From NCBI GenBank assembly GCA_027493405.1, contig JAOSKV010000023.1, positions 255,857 through 319,856 on the forward strand: a stretch of DNA of 64,000 nucleotides, in the 5' to 3' direction. The first letter of the stretch is position 1; each line of letters begins with the position of its first letter. The translations under genes and the position numbers were made by a program. This stretch comes from FEB-22 sp003105195. Its GTDB lineage: Bacteria > Pseudomonadota > Alphaproteobacteria > Rhizobiales > Xanthobacteraceae. Below the pieces are notes generated by a model, which saw nothing but the letters and a program-made list of their open reading frames with translations, did not search any database and was not told the DNA's origin. Positions 39,650 through 48,423 of the stretch are shown piece after piece.

Positions 39650-40824
39650 CCTGGACGACGCCGGACGATCTTCGAGCACAGCTGGAGCGTCTGTGGGCGC
39701 GGGGATCGATTCTGAGCGCGACCGTCACGGGCGAGGCGCTGTTCCCCCGACGCCTGCCGTTGCGGCGGCCGGATCGCAGAGACCTGGCCGATCGGTTCGG
39801 CGAGGTGCGTGCCTGGATCCAAGCACTGGAGAACGCCAGCAAGATCGAGCGCGGATTCGGATACGAGATAGTCTGGACTGAGGTCAATCACCGGCAGGTC
39901 GGGCGCAACCGGCTGCCGTCCGCGATCACGATTCCGACCGAGCAGGATGCGCTGCGTCTCATCGGCAAGCAGAAGGCGGCCGACCGCTTCCGCGCAATGC
40001 TGCAGGCGACGGAACGCGAGCTACCCGTGCTGAAGGTGTGGCTTGCGCGCCGCCCCCTGACAGCACTTGAGCTTGCAGACGATTGGCCGGGGGTGCTTGC
40101 CGTTGTCGCCTGGTTCAGGGACAACCCGCAATCCGGCCTCTACCTACGGCAGGTCGATATTGCGGGAGTGGATACCAAGTTCATCGAGGCGCGCAAAGGC
40201 CTGCTGTCGGAGCTGACCGCGTTCATCCCTGCGGCCGCGGAAGGCGCCGCGTCAGGCGCCGCAAGTTTTGAGCGCATGCACGGGCTGCGCGCGAAGCCTG
40301 CCCTGGTGCGCTTCCGCGTTCTCGACCCTCGTCTTGCGATACGCGGGCTGAGGGATCTCACCGTTCCGGTCGCCGAGCTCGCCGGTCTCGACATCGCTCC
40401 GGCGCGCGTCTTCGTCACCGAGAACGAGATCAATGGCCTTGCCTTTCCCTCCATCGTGGGCGGCATTGTGATCTTCGGGTTGGGCTACGGCGTTGAGCTC
40501 CTTTCCGAGGTCGCCTGGCTGGCCGAGCGTCCGCTCCATTACTGGGGTGATATCGACACCCACGGTCTTGCCATCCTTGACCGGCTCCGGGAGCGCTTTC
40601 CGCATGCGCAAGCCCTCCTCATGGACAGGCCGACGCTGCTCGGCCATCGCGAGCTCTGGGGGCGCGAGCCTGCGCCGTACAAGGGCGAACTCATGCGCCT
40701 GCGTGACGAGGAGCGGGCGCTCTACGACGATTTGCGCAGCGACCGCTTCGGCCCCGCCGTGCGGCTCGAGCAGGAACGCATCCGATACGGATGGATCCGG
40801 CAGGTTATGACGGACATCCTTTGA
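39646..40824 (+). CDS. jetD: Wadjet nuclease subunit JetD (DUF3322-DUF2220, Toprim-like)
   Basis: A 392-residue topoisomerase-VI/Toprim-type nuclease that cuts DNA bent by the JetABC motor. The N-terminal DUF3322 part (about 1-190) begins with DDLRAQLERLWARGSILSA. The C-terminal DUF2220 Toprim part has the acidic residues expected for metal binding: Glu259 in VFVTENEINGLAFP, and Asp302/Asp304 in HYWGDIDTHG, followed by FPHAQALLMDRPTL. All catalytic residues seen in the family appear intact. It starts inside the jetC stop (ATGA), confirming a jetBCD operon. Because jetA is missing, the nuclease is probably an orphan unless a compatible jetA exists elsewhere. Confidence 0.92.
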   Translation: MTWTTPDDLRAQLERLWARGSILSATVTGEALFPRRLPLRRPDRRDLADRFGEVRAWIQALENASKIERGFGYEIVWTEVNHRQVGRNRLPSAITIPTEQDALRLIGKQKAADRFRAMLQATERELPVLKVWLARRPLTALELADDWPGVLAVVAWFRDNPQSGLYLRQVDIAGVDTKFIEARKGLLSELTAFIPAAAEGAASGAASFERMHGLRAKPALVRFRVLDPRLAIRGLRDLTVPVAELAGLDIAPARVFVTENEINGLAFPSIVGGIVIFGLGYGVELLSEVAWLAERPLHYWGDIDTHGLAILDRLRERFPHAQALLMDRPTLLGHRELWGREPAPYKGELMRLRDEERALYDDLRSDRFGPAVRLEQERIRYGWIRQVMTDIL

Positions 40825-41194
40825 AGGTTCCGCGTCGCCGGCAGGATGGCCCAAGCCGGCCCGTTCGCGACAGGACGGATGAATGAAGGGCGAGGCGCGC
40901 CAGACCCAAGAGCTTCCTATGACCTGCGCGTCGCCGCCGATTCGCCGGCACTCGGCGGTACCACAGGCGGAGCTCGGCATTCCCTCGTTGGTAGGGGGAA
41001 GCTGCCTTGCTCGACAGCTTCACGGCGTTGAAGGATGTGCATCGGATGATCCGAGGACAAGCACCCCCGGCCGGGCCGGACGCGTAGACTTCGGGGCGGT
41101 GAGCGTGGTCATGATGATCGCGGGCGCGACCGCCAGGCGGTGCGGTCTTCGTGTTGTGTCAGCCGTCAGCATCGACCTTCCGAAGGACCAGCGC
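40825..41194. other. non-coding or decayed stretch after jetD
   Basis: About 370 bases with short open frames on both strands but no recognisable protein. Codon composition is irregular. It probably represents decayed accessory DNA between jetD and the mazF remnant; I see no repeat, tRNA or terminator in it. Confidence 0.4.
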
Positions 41195-41452
41195 CTCTGA
41201 TCCGCAAGTTCCAGGACAAACGCCAACACTGAGCCGGACCATGTCTTGGCTCCCGAGACGCCCGATCTTCGGCCCGATCCGTTCGCGCCTGACGGCGACC
41301 GGCTTATCGGCCATCGCCTGCGATGTGACCCGCAATCCATTATCGGGCTTGGGATCAATGGTGACACGAAAATCCGGAGCATCCACCAACTCGGAAGTCA
41401 GCTGGCAGTTCACCACGGAGGCGTGGCTGTCAGGAAAGGCGTCATCCATGAT
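41195..41452 (-). pseudogene. decayed MazF/PemK-type toxin gene
   Basis: On the minus strand DDAFPDSHASVVNCQLTSEL, then VDAPDFRVTIDPKPDNGL, then RVTSQAMADKPVAVRRERIG and PKIGRL follow the MazF mRNA-interferase pattern after its N-terminal GDYGKPRPALV strand. That first strand with its catalytic region is missing: upstream residues are unrelated and no start fits. After IGRLGSQDMVRL the expected last helix (VLAFVLELADQR) is present but in another frame, so there is an indel near 41235. No MazE antitoxin was found next to it. It is a remnant, not a working toxin. Confidence 0.7.
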
Positions 41453-41571
41453 TCCGTCAGCAGGAGCGACGCGATAGATCGTTTCTTCGAGGCGGCGATC
41501 GTCGATCAGACTGCCACAAGACGGGGGATACGGCCGTGGGCTACCATTGCGCGATTCGCGGAGGCAGTGTG

Positions 41572-43169
41572 ATGAGCCGAGCCCAACCGAGACGCTCACC
41601 GACGGATGAGCATGCGATACGAATCGCGCGCGCGATCGCCAAAGGCCGCCCGCCCCAGATCGGCGGCGACCTCGACCGGTATTGCGACAGCTCCCCGCGC
41701 GAGATCTTCGCCGCCTTCGCCGGCGCGGCTTGCCACATGCCTCCGGCCGGCGAAGACGAGGCGCTCGCCCTCGGTTATCTGTTTCTGCTGCAGCGACTGC
41801 TCGAGCATCTCCGCTATCGGACCGATCGGGGCTATGCGGATGCAGCCAGGCTGATCGCGGATTTTCAGGCCGATGTCGCCGCGCGGTTCGAGGCGGGACA
41901 GGTCGACGGGTGCATGCTCGCCTACGTGGGAGGAGCGCTGCGCCAGTCGAAAATCCCCGCGTCGCCGGAGCTTACCGCGGCGTTGGCGAAGCACGCCGCC
42001 GATCAGAACGAGCACGAATCGCCTCCGACCGGCGTCCGAGCCGCTTTCGCCGGCATCGTCGAGGCTTGCGACGGCGATCCGTTCATCCTCGCCGACTCGC
42101 TGATCGAAAGCGCTCATGCCATGCCGGCGGAGACCCGCGGCGCGCTAGCCGATGCTCTCGCGCTCGCTGGCATTCCGCAAGCGCGCGGCGCCGCGGTCCC
42201 GTTCCTGCTCGATCCGGAACCAGCCGTGCGCGGCGCGGTCGCCGGCGCGCTGGCGCAGGTCGCCGCCTCGCTGACGCCGATCGAGGTTCGGCGGCTGATC
42301 GCGATGCGCAATTGGCGGCCCAAGAAGGAGCGAGCCGAAATCGATGCCGTCATCCGCAAGGCGCGTGCAGCCGGGACCGATTGCGCGCAATGGGAGGCGG
42401 GCAGCACCGACGCGATCGTCGCCACCGCGATCGATGGCGCCGCAACGCAAGGCTTCCTGCTGGTCTCCCCGGCCGGCCGGAAGAAGCGACTCTCGTCGAT
42501 CCTGACCAAAGAGGGGATTGCGGACGCCTGGAGCGGCGAGCCGGAATCACGCCGCCGGATCGAGGCGAGCCTGGCCGGCGCGGGGGCCCCCACGCTTTAA
42601 CGCTTGCCGTATCCCGGTCATATCTCGACCGCACGGTGGCGCACCATCTGGCGCTGTGCATCGGGAAACGGGAGGTGCCGCCGATCGGGTTGCTTCAGGT
42701 CGCCGAGGCGATCGGCGGTGCCGACTGGCAACCTGCGCGCATGAGCTTCAGTGAAGCGCTCGCCGCGCTGATCGCCGAGGTTCCGCGGGCGATGTGCGAG
42801 CCTGCGGCGGTCGCATCAGCGCTGCGGAGAAGTCACGAGCTGGCTGACCTCGAGGTCGTTGCGCAATCTTGGTTCGGGGACGACCCGCGGGTTGCACAGG
42901 CGGTGGAGCGCGCACACGGCAATCGCGCGAAGCTTGCCGCCTATCTCTTGCAGAGTGTCATGACGCGACATCGCGACAAGTGGGCAGACGTCATTCTGCG
43001 CACGGCCCTTTGGATGCGTGAGGCGCCTCCGGAGGCGGACCTGTGCTGGCGCGAGCTGGCCCTCGTTGCGAAGGCGCTCGCGGAGGGACGGGATATGACC
43101 GAGATCGGGCTGATGGGCGATATCGCGTTGCGGACGATCGCGGTTCTCAGGGACACCGGGCGGGCGTGA
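41572..43169 (+). pseudogene. large protein of unknown family, one frameshift
   Basis: Repaired, the product has about 532 residues. The first part (to 42600) begins MSRAQPRRSPTDEHAIRIAR and is mostly helical with repeated Ala/Leu-rich helices; LLDPEPAVRGAVAGALAQVA looks like one HEAT-type repeat. The second part (about 42590-43169, one frame over) continues helical: SYLDRTVAHHLALCIGK, then RHRDKWADVILRTALWMREA, then GDIALRTIAVLRDTGRA. The break falls in the run GGGGGCCCCC at 42580-42589 and is explained by one lost base. GGAGGCAGTG precedes the ATG. I do not recognise the family. It sits in the accessory segment behind jetD and the mazF remnant, in the same direction as jetBCD. A role in defence is only suggested by position. 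Confidence 0.6.
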
Positions 43170-43364
43170 GCCATGCATCTCGCTGCTGGGCGAGCGGCTG
43201 TACCTGGGTCAACGCCAGCAGCCCTGACCGTCAAGAGGGGATCAACAACACCGCCCTGGGGCCCCGATTCCATGCTACCGGCTGGATCGGCCTGTCCCTT
43301 ATCGTTCGTTCAGGATCTTGGCGCAATTTCAAGAACATAAGTGTTCGCAGTTCTGCTCTCGCCC

Positions 43365-43952
43365 AGACGACCGCGAGGTCGGCGATCGGCGCGTTGGAGA
43401 TCCACATCTTGGCGCCGGTGAGCGAATAGCCGCCCGCGACCTTGGTGGCGGCGTGACCATGGAGCCGGGATCGGAGCCGTGGTCGGGCTCGGTGAGGCCG
43501 AAGCAGCCGACGAGCTCGCCCTTGGCGAGCTTGGGCAGGTATTTGCGGCGCTGCGCCTCGCTGCCATAGGCGTAGATCGGGTGCATCACCAGCGAGGACT
43601 GCACCGAGAGGGTCGAGCGATAGCCCGAGTCGATGCGCTCCATCTCGCGCGCGATCAGGCCGTAGGCGACATAGCCGAGGCCGGCGCCGCCGTACTCCTC
43701 CGGGATGGTGGGCCCGAGCAGGCCGAGCGCGCCCATGGCCGGGATCAGGCTGCGGTCCACGGTCTCGTGGCGATAGGCCTCGATCACCTTGGGAAACAGC
43801 GTGTCCTCGGCGAAGCCGCGTGCGCTGTCGCGCACCATCCGCTCCTCCTCGGTGAGCTCGGATTCGAAGTCGAGCGGGTCCTCCCAGTTGAAGGCGGCGT
43901 CCTTCAGGGAGATCGCGGGCTTGCCCTCGCGCTTCTCGGCGGCTTGCGACAT
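43365..43952 (-). pseudogene. gcdH: glutaryl-CoA dehydrogenase-like acyl-CoA dehydrogenase, 3' half missing and frameshifted
   Basis: The N-terminal half of an FAD-dependent acyl-CoA dehydrogenase. FNWEDPLDFESELTEEERMV, RDSARGFAEDTLFPKV and GYRSTLSVQSSLVMHPI point to glutaryl-CoA dehydrogenase, and CFGLTEPDHGSDPGSM is the FAD/substrate-binding loop of that enzyme. After MVT a base is missing near 43452; in the next frame AATKVAGGYSLTGAKMWISN, then APIADLAVVWA resumes. Homology then stops at about 43365, where the accessory segment begins. About 200 C-terminal residues with the catalytic glutamate are absent. The start ATG at 43952 has AGGAG upstream. Lysine/tryptophan degradation through this copy must be lost unless another copy exists. 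Confidence 0.85.
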
Positions 43953-44088
43953 GGGGAGACTCCTCGGCGGGCGGCCTTCGCCCTTCGGGCCGTCATTATA
44001 GAGCGGTCCGAGAGGCGGCAAGAGGGCGCGCCGGCTCCCATGACCGGGGTCAAGGCCCTGCGGGGGCTTCGAAACCGGCGGTGCCGGG

Positions 44089-44921
44089 TCAGGCGCCGGC
44101 CTGCAGCCAGACCGCGTCGGCGGCGAGCTCGGGCCAGCCGATCGGCCGCGCGGCGCGCGCGGCCGCCTCGCGGCCGGGCAGCGCCGGATCGAAGCGGGCC
44201 GCGATGATGCGCTGGCCCGTGAAGTCGGCCGCGTCGTCGGAGACGAGCCAGGCGGCGGGCGGGCCCATGACGGCGGGCTTGAGCATCTTGTCGCGCGGCC
44301 AGCCGGCCGCGTCGGAGATGAAGGGCGTGTCGGTCGGCCCGCCCGGGATCAGCACGTTGACCGTGATGCCGCTGCCGGAAAGCCCTCGGCCCAGACCGCC
44401 GACATGGATTCGAGCGCCGCCTTGGTGGCCCCGTAGGGCAGCACCCGCAGCATGGTGCGGAAGCTGGTCGTGTTGTTGACGATGCGGCCGAAGCCGGCCT
44501 TGCGCAGATGCGGCAGCGCGGCGCGCGTCACCAGCATGGGCGCACGCACGTTGACCGCGAAGAATTCGTCCCAGATCGCGGGCGAGCTCGGCGATGCCCG
44601 GGTGGCGGCTCTCGGCATCGGGCCGGATCGAGCTCATGCCGATGCCGGCATTGTTGACGACCGCCTCGAGCCGGCCGAAATGCGCCAGCGCCTCGTCGAC
44701 GGCGCGCCCGCAGTCCTCCTCGCGCGACAGCTCGGCCGTGATGCGGTGCAGCCGGTCGCGCGCCGCGCGGGCCTCGGCATGGCGGGCCCGAGGCGGGCCA
44801 GCGCCGCCGCATCGCGGTCGACGGCGGCCACGCAATGGCCGGCGGCGAGCAGCGCGTCCGCGATCGCGCCGCCGATGCCGCCGGCGCCGCCCGTCACCAG
44901 AACCACGCGGCTCGCCGCCAT
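44089..44921 (-). pseudogene. short-chain dehydrogenase/reductase, three frameshifts
   Basis: An SDR of about 275 residues can be pieced together from three frames. RVVLVTGGAGGIGGAIADAL (TGxxxGIG cofactor site) starts the first frame; EAVVNNAGIGMSS (NNAG) is in the second; FGRIVNNTTSFRTMLRVLPY, then GATKAALESMSAVWAEG (active-site Tyr-x-x-x-Lys region, here YGATK) are in the third; SGITVNVLIPGGPTDTPFIS is back in the second. Frame changes lie near 44784-44790, 44580-44590 and 44380. All parts are well conserved, so either these are read errors or the gene died very recently. The substrate is unknown. The start at 44921 follows a G-rich ribosome site. Confidence 0.8.
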
Positions 44922-45052
44922 GCCGCCCCCCATGCCTCGATCGATGCCGCCCAGCCTAAGCGGCGGGGCGCCGCTTGTCGCCTCCCGGAACCGGGCGCGA
45001 ACCCGGCGGGCGACATTGCCGCCCCGGCCGCCATCGTCTATCTAGGAGGCAC

Positions 45053-45129
45053 GCGCCCGTAGCTCAGCTGGATAGAGTGCTGCCCTCCGAAGGCAGAGGT
45101 CACAGGTTCGAATCCTGTCGGGCGCGCCA
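45053..45129 (+). tRNA. tRNA-Arg (anticodon CCG), CCA encoded
   Basis: A 77-base cloverleaf. The acceptor stem is GCGCCCG/CGGGCGC, the D-arm contains AGCTCAGCTGGATAGAG, and the anticodon stem CTGCC/GGCAG encloses the loop CTCCGAA with anticodon CCG (decodes CGG). The T-arm is CACAGGTTCGAATCCTGT, and discriminator G is followed by CCA (45127-45129). CGG is a common codon in this GC-rich genome. Immediately downstream come IS-like repeats and a decayed toxin gene, so the 3' end may be an insertion hot spot. Confidence 0.97.
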
Positions 45130-45135
45130 TATGTG

Positions 45136-45300
45136 ATCGGTCCGTTCCGGACACATGGGTTACGGTTGATACCGGAGACATGGGTAACACCCTGGCTGTC
45201 CCGTGTCATTGAGGCGCCAGCGAAGCCGCTCGCTCGCTACAGCGCTGTGGGGGCGCGCGGTCCGTTCCGGACACATGGGTCACGTTTTCGTCTGCTCGTG
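45136..45300. repeat. IS-like direct repeats / insertion remnant behind tRNA-Arg
   Basis: A 22-base direct repeat (GGTCCGTTCCGGACACATGG plus GT) occurs at 45139-45160 and 45259-45280, with a related GGAGACATGGGT at 45174-45185. Runs of GGACACATGGGT are typical of the flanks of IS481/IS3-like elements in rhizobia, from memory. Between the two copies lies TCATTGAGGCGCCAGCGAAG, followed by CGCTCGCTCGCTACAG, which looks like the tail of an element. No transposase open frame remains. Confidence 0.5.
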
Positions 45301-45363
45301 CGCGTCGCCGCTTCCGGCTGCGGATCCCCTCTCGCCGCCGGCTGCGGGAGCGGGGGCGACTCG

Positions 45364-45760
45364 TCAGCCGCCCAGCAGCGATCGAACCGTTTCGATCGGC
45401 ATCGGCCTGACGCGGTCGCCGAGCGGGGAGCGAGCAAAGCCGTGGCGGTCGTAGAAGGCGGCGGCGGCCTTCATCGATCGCATGGGCGACCACGCCTCTC
45501 GCTCCCGCGACCTGCGATGCCGCAAGGCATCGTCTCGACGCATCGACCAACAGAGCCGAACCGGGGCCTCGGCCTCGCCAGGCCGCGTCGACCGCGAGAC
45601 GTCCGATCAACTGCCGACGACGCGATCAGGCTCCCTGCCCGGGCACACCCCACAGGGTCGCGCCGACAGGCCCTGGCTGGCGCGGGCCCGCTCACGCAGC
45701 CATCGGTCGAGAGCCCTGTCCGCGACGGCCGCCATCGCGATAGAGTGGCGGCTTCCTGAT
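45364..45760 (-). pseudogene. decayed TacT-type GNAT acetyltransferase toxin gene
   Basis: Pieces of a GNAT toxin of the TacA/TacT (DUF1778-linked) type can be read in several frames: ALDRWLRERARASQGLSAR near the upstream end, then IGRLAVDAAWRGRGPGSALL with RRCLAASQVAGARGVVAHAI (acetyl-CoA-binding R-G-x-G turn), and finally RSMKAAAAFYDRHGFARSPL, DRVRPMPIETVRSLLGG to the stop at 45364. At least two frame changes plus a stop in the first third make it non-functional. No antitoxin partner is visible. It lies directly behind the tRNA-Arg and IS-like repeats. Confidence 0.7.
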
Positions 45761-45776
45761 CGGTGTCAGAGGCCCC

Positions 45777-46887
45777 ATGCAATCCGCTGCTGCCCTGTTC
45801 CGCGAGGTCGGCCGACCGCTGTCGATCGAGCCCATCACGCTTGCGCCCCCGAAGCCGACCGAAGTGCTGGTGCGCATCGCCGCCGTCGGCCTGTGCCGCA
45901 CGGACTTTCACGTCATGCAGGGGGAGCGGCGCGTGGCCATGCGGCCGATGGTGCTCGGCCACGAGGCGGCCGGCGTGGTCGAGGCGACGGGCTCGGCGGT
46001 CGGCGGCATCGCGGTCGGAGATCACGTCGTGCTGACGTTCATTCCCGGCTGCGGGACCTGCCATTGGTGCCGGCAAGGCCTGCATCATCTCTGCGCCGAG
46101 GGCGCGCGGATCACGCAGGGGCCGCAACTCGACGGCACCTACCGCCGGCAGGACCGCAGCGGCGCGGATGTCGGCGCCTTCTGCATGATCGGCGGCTTTG
46201 CGGAGCGCACCGTCGTCGACCAGGCCTCGGTCGTGGTCATCGATCGCGAGATTCCGCTCGACCTCGCGAGCCTCGTGGCCTGCGGCGTGCCGGCCGGCGT
46301 CGGGGCGGCGCGTCACCGTGCGCGCGTGCAGCCGGGCGACAGCGTGCTGGTCGTCGGCTGCGGCGGCGACGGGATGAATGTGGTTCAAGGCGCACGCCTG
46401 TGCGGTGCCACGACGATCATCGCGGCCGACATCGTCGCGGCGAAGCTGGACTGGGCGCGTGAGTTCGGCGCCACCCACGGCGTGATTGCGCAAGGCGAGA
46501 AGCTCACGCAGGCCGTGCTGGAGATCACCGGCGGCCTCGGCGTCAGGCATGCCTTCGTCTGCATCGATCCGCCGACGACCCTGCTGCCGGCATTCCGCGC
46601 CACTGCCAAGGCGGGGAACGTCGTCGTGACGGCCCTGACGCCCGACACCGTGAAGGAGATCGCGGTTCCGCCGCTCGAGCTGTTCGTGACGCAAAAAGGC
46701 GATCATGGGCGCCGTCTACGGATTCCTCAGTCCGCGGCTGCAAATTCCCGAGTTGCTGTCGCTCCATCGGACCGGCGCCCTGAAGCTGCGCGAGTTGATC
46801 ACCCGGACCTACCGGCTCGAGGACATCAACCGCGGCTACGCGGATCTGCAGGCGGGCCGGAATCTGCGCGGCGTGATCGTCTTCTGA
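45777..46887 (+). pseudogene. zinc-binding alcohol dehydrogenase, one frameshift near the 3' end
   Basis: A medium-chain dehydrogenase of about 369 residues once repaired. The catalytic-zinc ligands are in GLCRTDFHVMQG and GHEAAGVVEA; the structural cysteines are in GCGTCHWCRQGLHHLC; the nucleotide site is VLVVGCGGDGMNVVQG (GxGxxG with G-C-G-G-D-G). The frame breaks at an A-run: CGCAAAAAGGCG (46693-46697) has five A where four would give TQKAIMGAVYGFLSPRLQIP and the normal C-terminus RGYADLQAGRNLRGVIVF. As written the last 60 residues are replaced. It is the first gene of the catabolic region and could oxidise an alcohol to the aldehyde handled downstream. Confidence 0.82.
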
Positions 46888-47171
46888 CGGCCATTCGAGG
46901 CACTGCTTCCGGTCCATAGGCTGGTCGAGGCAGCCGAGGCTTCATCGGGATCGCAAACCCGGTTCGCTCGTCCGCTCGATCCCGGCATCTCGACCCGCGA
47001 AGGCGCCCGCGAAGGCTGCTCTTCCGCCGAGCGCACTATTTCCAATCGGGAAACAGCAAATTGCGCCGTCATTCGTCCATTCGAAGGACCACCGTGTAAG
47101 CTGATACATCGTTCCGGGCGAGGTCGCGGCGTGCCGCGATCCAGGCACCTGCGACGGGGAGAGGTCGACAG

Positions 47172-48395
47172 ATGACGGAGCCACAGAACGCCGCCGCGCA
47201 GCCCGTCCCCGGCATCGGAGTCCGCCGGCGCGACAAGAGCACCGATGCGGGCGATCGGTTCTTGAGCCTGGAGGACTTCGAGGCCGTGGCTCGGCGCCGA
47301 CTGCCCAGCATGCTGTACGGCTTCATCGCCGGCGGCGCCGAGACGAATGCGAGCATCCGCGCGAACGCCCGCAGCTTCCAGGACTACGCGTTCATCCCTC
47401 GGGTCCTCGCCGACGTGTCCGCCCGCTCGCATCGAACGACGCTGTTCGGCCGCAGCTACGCGGCCCCTTTCGGAATCGCCCCGACGGGCTCCGCCAGCAT
47501 CTGTGCCTATCGTGGCGATATCGCGTTGGCCCGCGTCGCTAGCGAGAGCGACATTCCGATGATCGTAAGCGCGGCTTCGCTGATCCGGCTGGAGGAGATC
47601 AGGCAGGCCGGCGCGACGACCTGGTATCAAGCCTACCTGCCGGGCGACCCCGCGCGCATCGAGCCATTGGTCGCGCGCGTCGCCGCTTCCGGTTACGACA
47701 CCTTCGTCTTGACCGCGGACGTGCCGGTCGCAGCCAACCGCGAGAACAACATTCGCAACGGATTCACGGTTCCGATCCGGCCGAGCGTCCGCCTGGTGTG
47801 GGAGGGGCTCACGCATCCGCAGTGGCTCCTGAGCACGTTCGCAAGAACGCTTGCGCTGCACGGGGTGCCCCATTTCGAGAACATGGATGCGACCCGCGGG
47901 CCGCCGGTCATCTCGCGCCGCCTGGAGCGGGCCCTCGGAAACCGCGACCAGTTGTCCTGGGATCACGTCAAGATCATCCGCCGGTTGTGGCAGGGTCCCT
48001 TCGTGGTGAAAGGAATTCTCTCTCCGGCAGATGCCCGGACCGCCAGGAACTGCGGGGTCGACGGAATCATCGTTTCCAACCATGGCGGCCGCCAGCTCGA
48101 CGGCGCGATCGCGCCCCTGGCCGTGCTGCCGCGGATCGTGGAGGCGGCCGAGGGCATGACCGTCATGCTCGACGGCGGGATCCGGCGCGGATCGGATGTC
48201 CTCAAGGCGCTGGCCCTCGGCGCCGATTTCGTCTTCGCGGGCCGCCCGTTCCTGTTCGCCGCCGTGGCCGACGGCGAGCGCGGCGTGCGGCGCGCCATCG
48301 ACATCCTCTGCAGCGAGATCTCGCGCAACATGGCGCTGCTGGGGATCCGCGAAGTGGCGGAGATCGGGGCCGAGCTGATCGCCCGCAGCGAATGA
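47172..48395 (+). CDS. FMN-dependent alpha-hydroxy-acid oxidase/dehydrogenase (LldD/GOX family)
   Basis: 407 residues. It oxidises an L-2-hydroxy acid (lactate, glycolate, mandelate or similar) to the 2-keto acid. FMN-binding blocks are APFGIAPTGSASI, IPMIVSAASL and TWYQAYLPGD; the base KGIL starts the barrel's seventh strand; the catalytic histidine is in VSNHGGRQLDGA; LDGGIRRGSDVLKALALGADFVFAGRPFLFA closes the flavin site. GGGGAGAGGTCGACAG supports the ATG at 47172. Compared with lactate dehydrogenase LldD the N-terminus has a 20-residue Pro/Ala-rich extension. It stands between the alcohol dehydrogenase and the convergent liv operon. The alcohol, aldehyde/hydroxy-acid and keto-acid themes fit one catabolic pathway. 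Confidence 0.9.
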   Translation: MTEPQNAAAQPVPGIGVRRRDKSTDAGDRFLSLEDFEAVARRRLPSMLYGFIAGGAETNASIRANARSFQDYAFIPRVLADVSARSHRTTLFGRSYAAPFGIAPTGSASICAYRGDIALARVASESDIPMIVSAASLIRLEEIRQAGATTWYQAYLPGDPARIEPLVARVAASGYDTFVLTADVPVAANRENNIRNGFTVPIRPSVRLVWEGLTHPQWLLSTFARTLALHGVPHFENMDATRGPPVISRRLERALGNRDQLSWDHVKIIRRLWQGPFVVKGILSPADARTARNCGVDGIIVSNHGGRQLDGAIAPLAVLPRIVEAAEGMTVMLDGGIRRGSDVLKALALGADFVFAGRPFLFAAVADGERGVRRAIDILCSEISRNMALLGIREVAEIGAELIARSE

Positions 48396-48423
48396 CCAGG
48401 GGCGGCCGGCGACCGCCGGGGCG

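Larger units (their letters stand above)
35530..43365. mobile_element. accessory segment (defence-type genomic island) replacing host DNA
   Basis: Codon use changes to a clearly less GC-rich style between about 35530 and 43365 and the gene content is foreign: Wadjet jetBCD, mazF remnant, unknown frameshifted gene. On the left the alpha/beta hydrolase gene is cut after about 50 codons; on the right the glutaryl-CoA dehydrogenase gene is cut after about 200 codons. No integrase, transposase, tRNA or direct repeat was seen at either border. The stretch 43170-43365 holds no gene I can support. The exact borders are uncertain by some tens of bases. Confidence 0.6.

Noticed and set aside
40845..41200. 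Short rightward frames after jetD as a missing Wadjet subunit
   Set aside because: They are about 60-105 codons, irregular in composition, and unlike the roughly 480-residue JetA (DUF3375).
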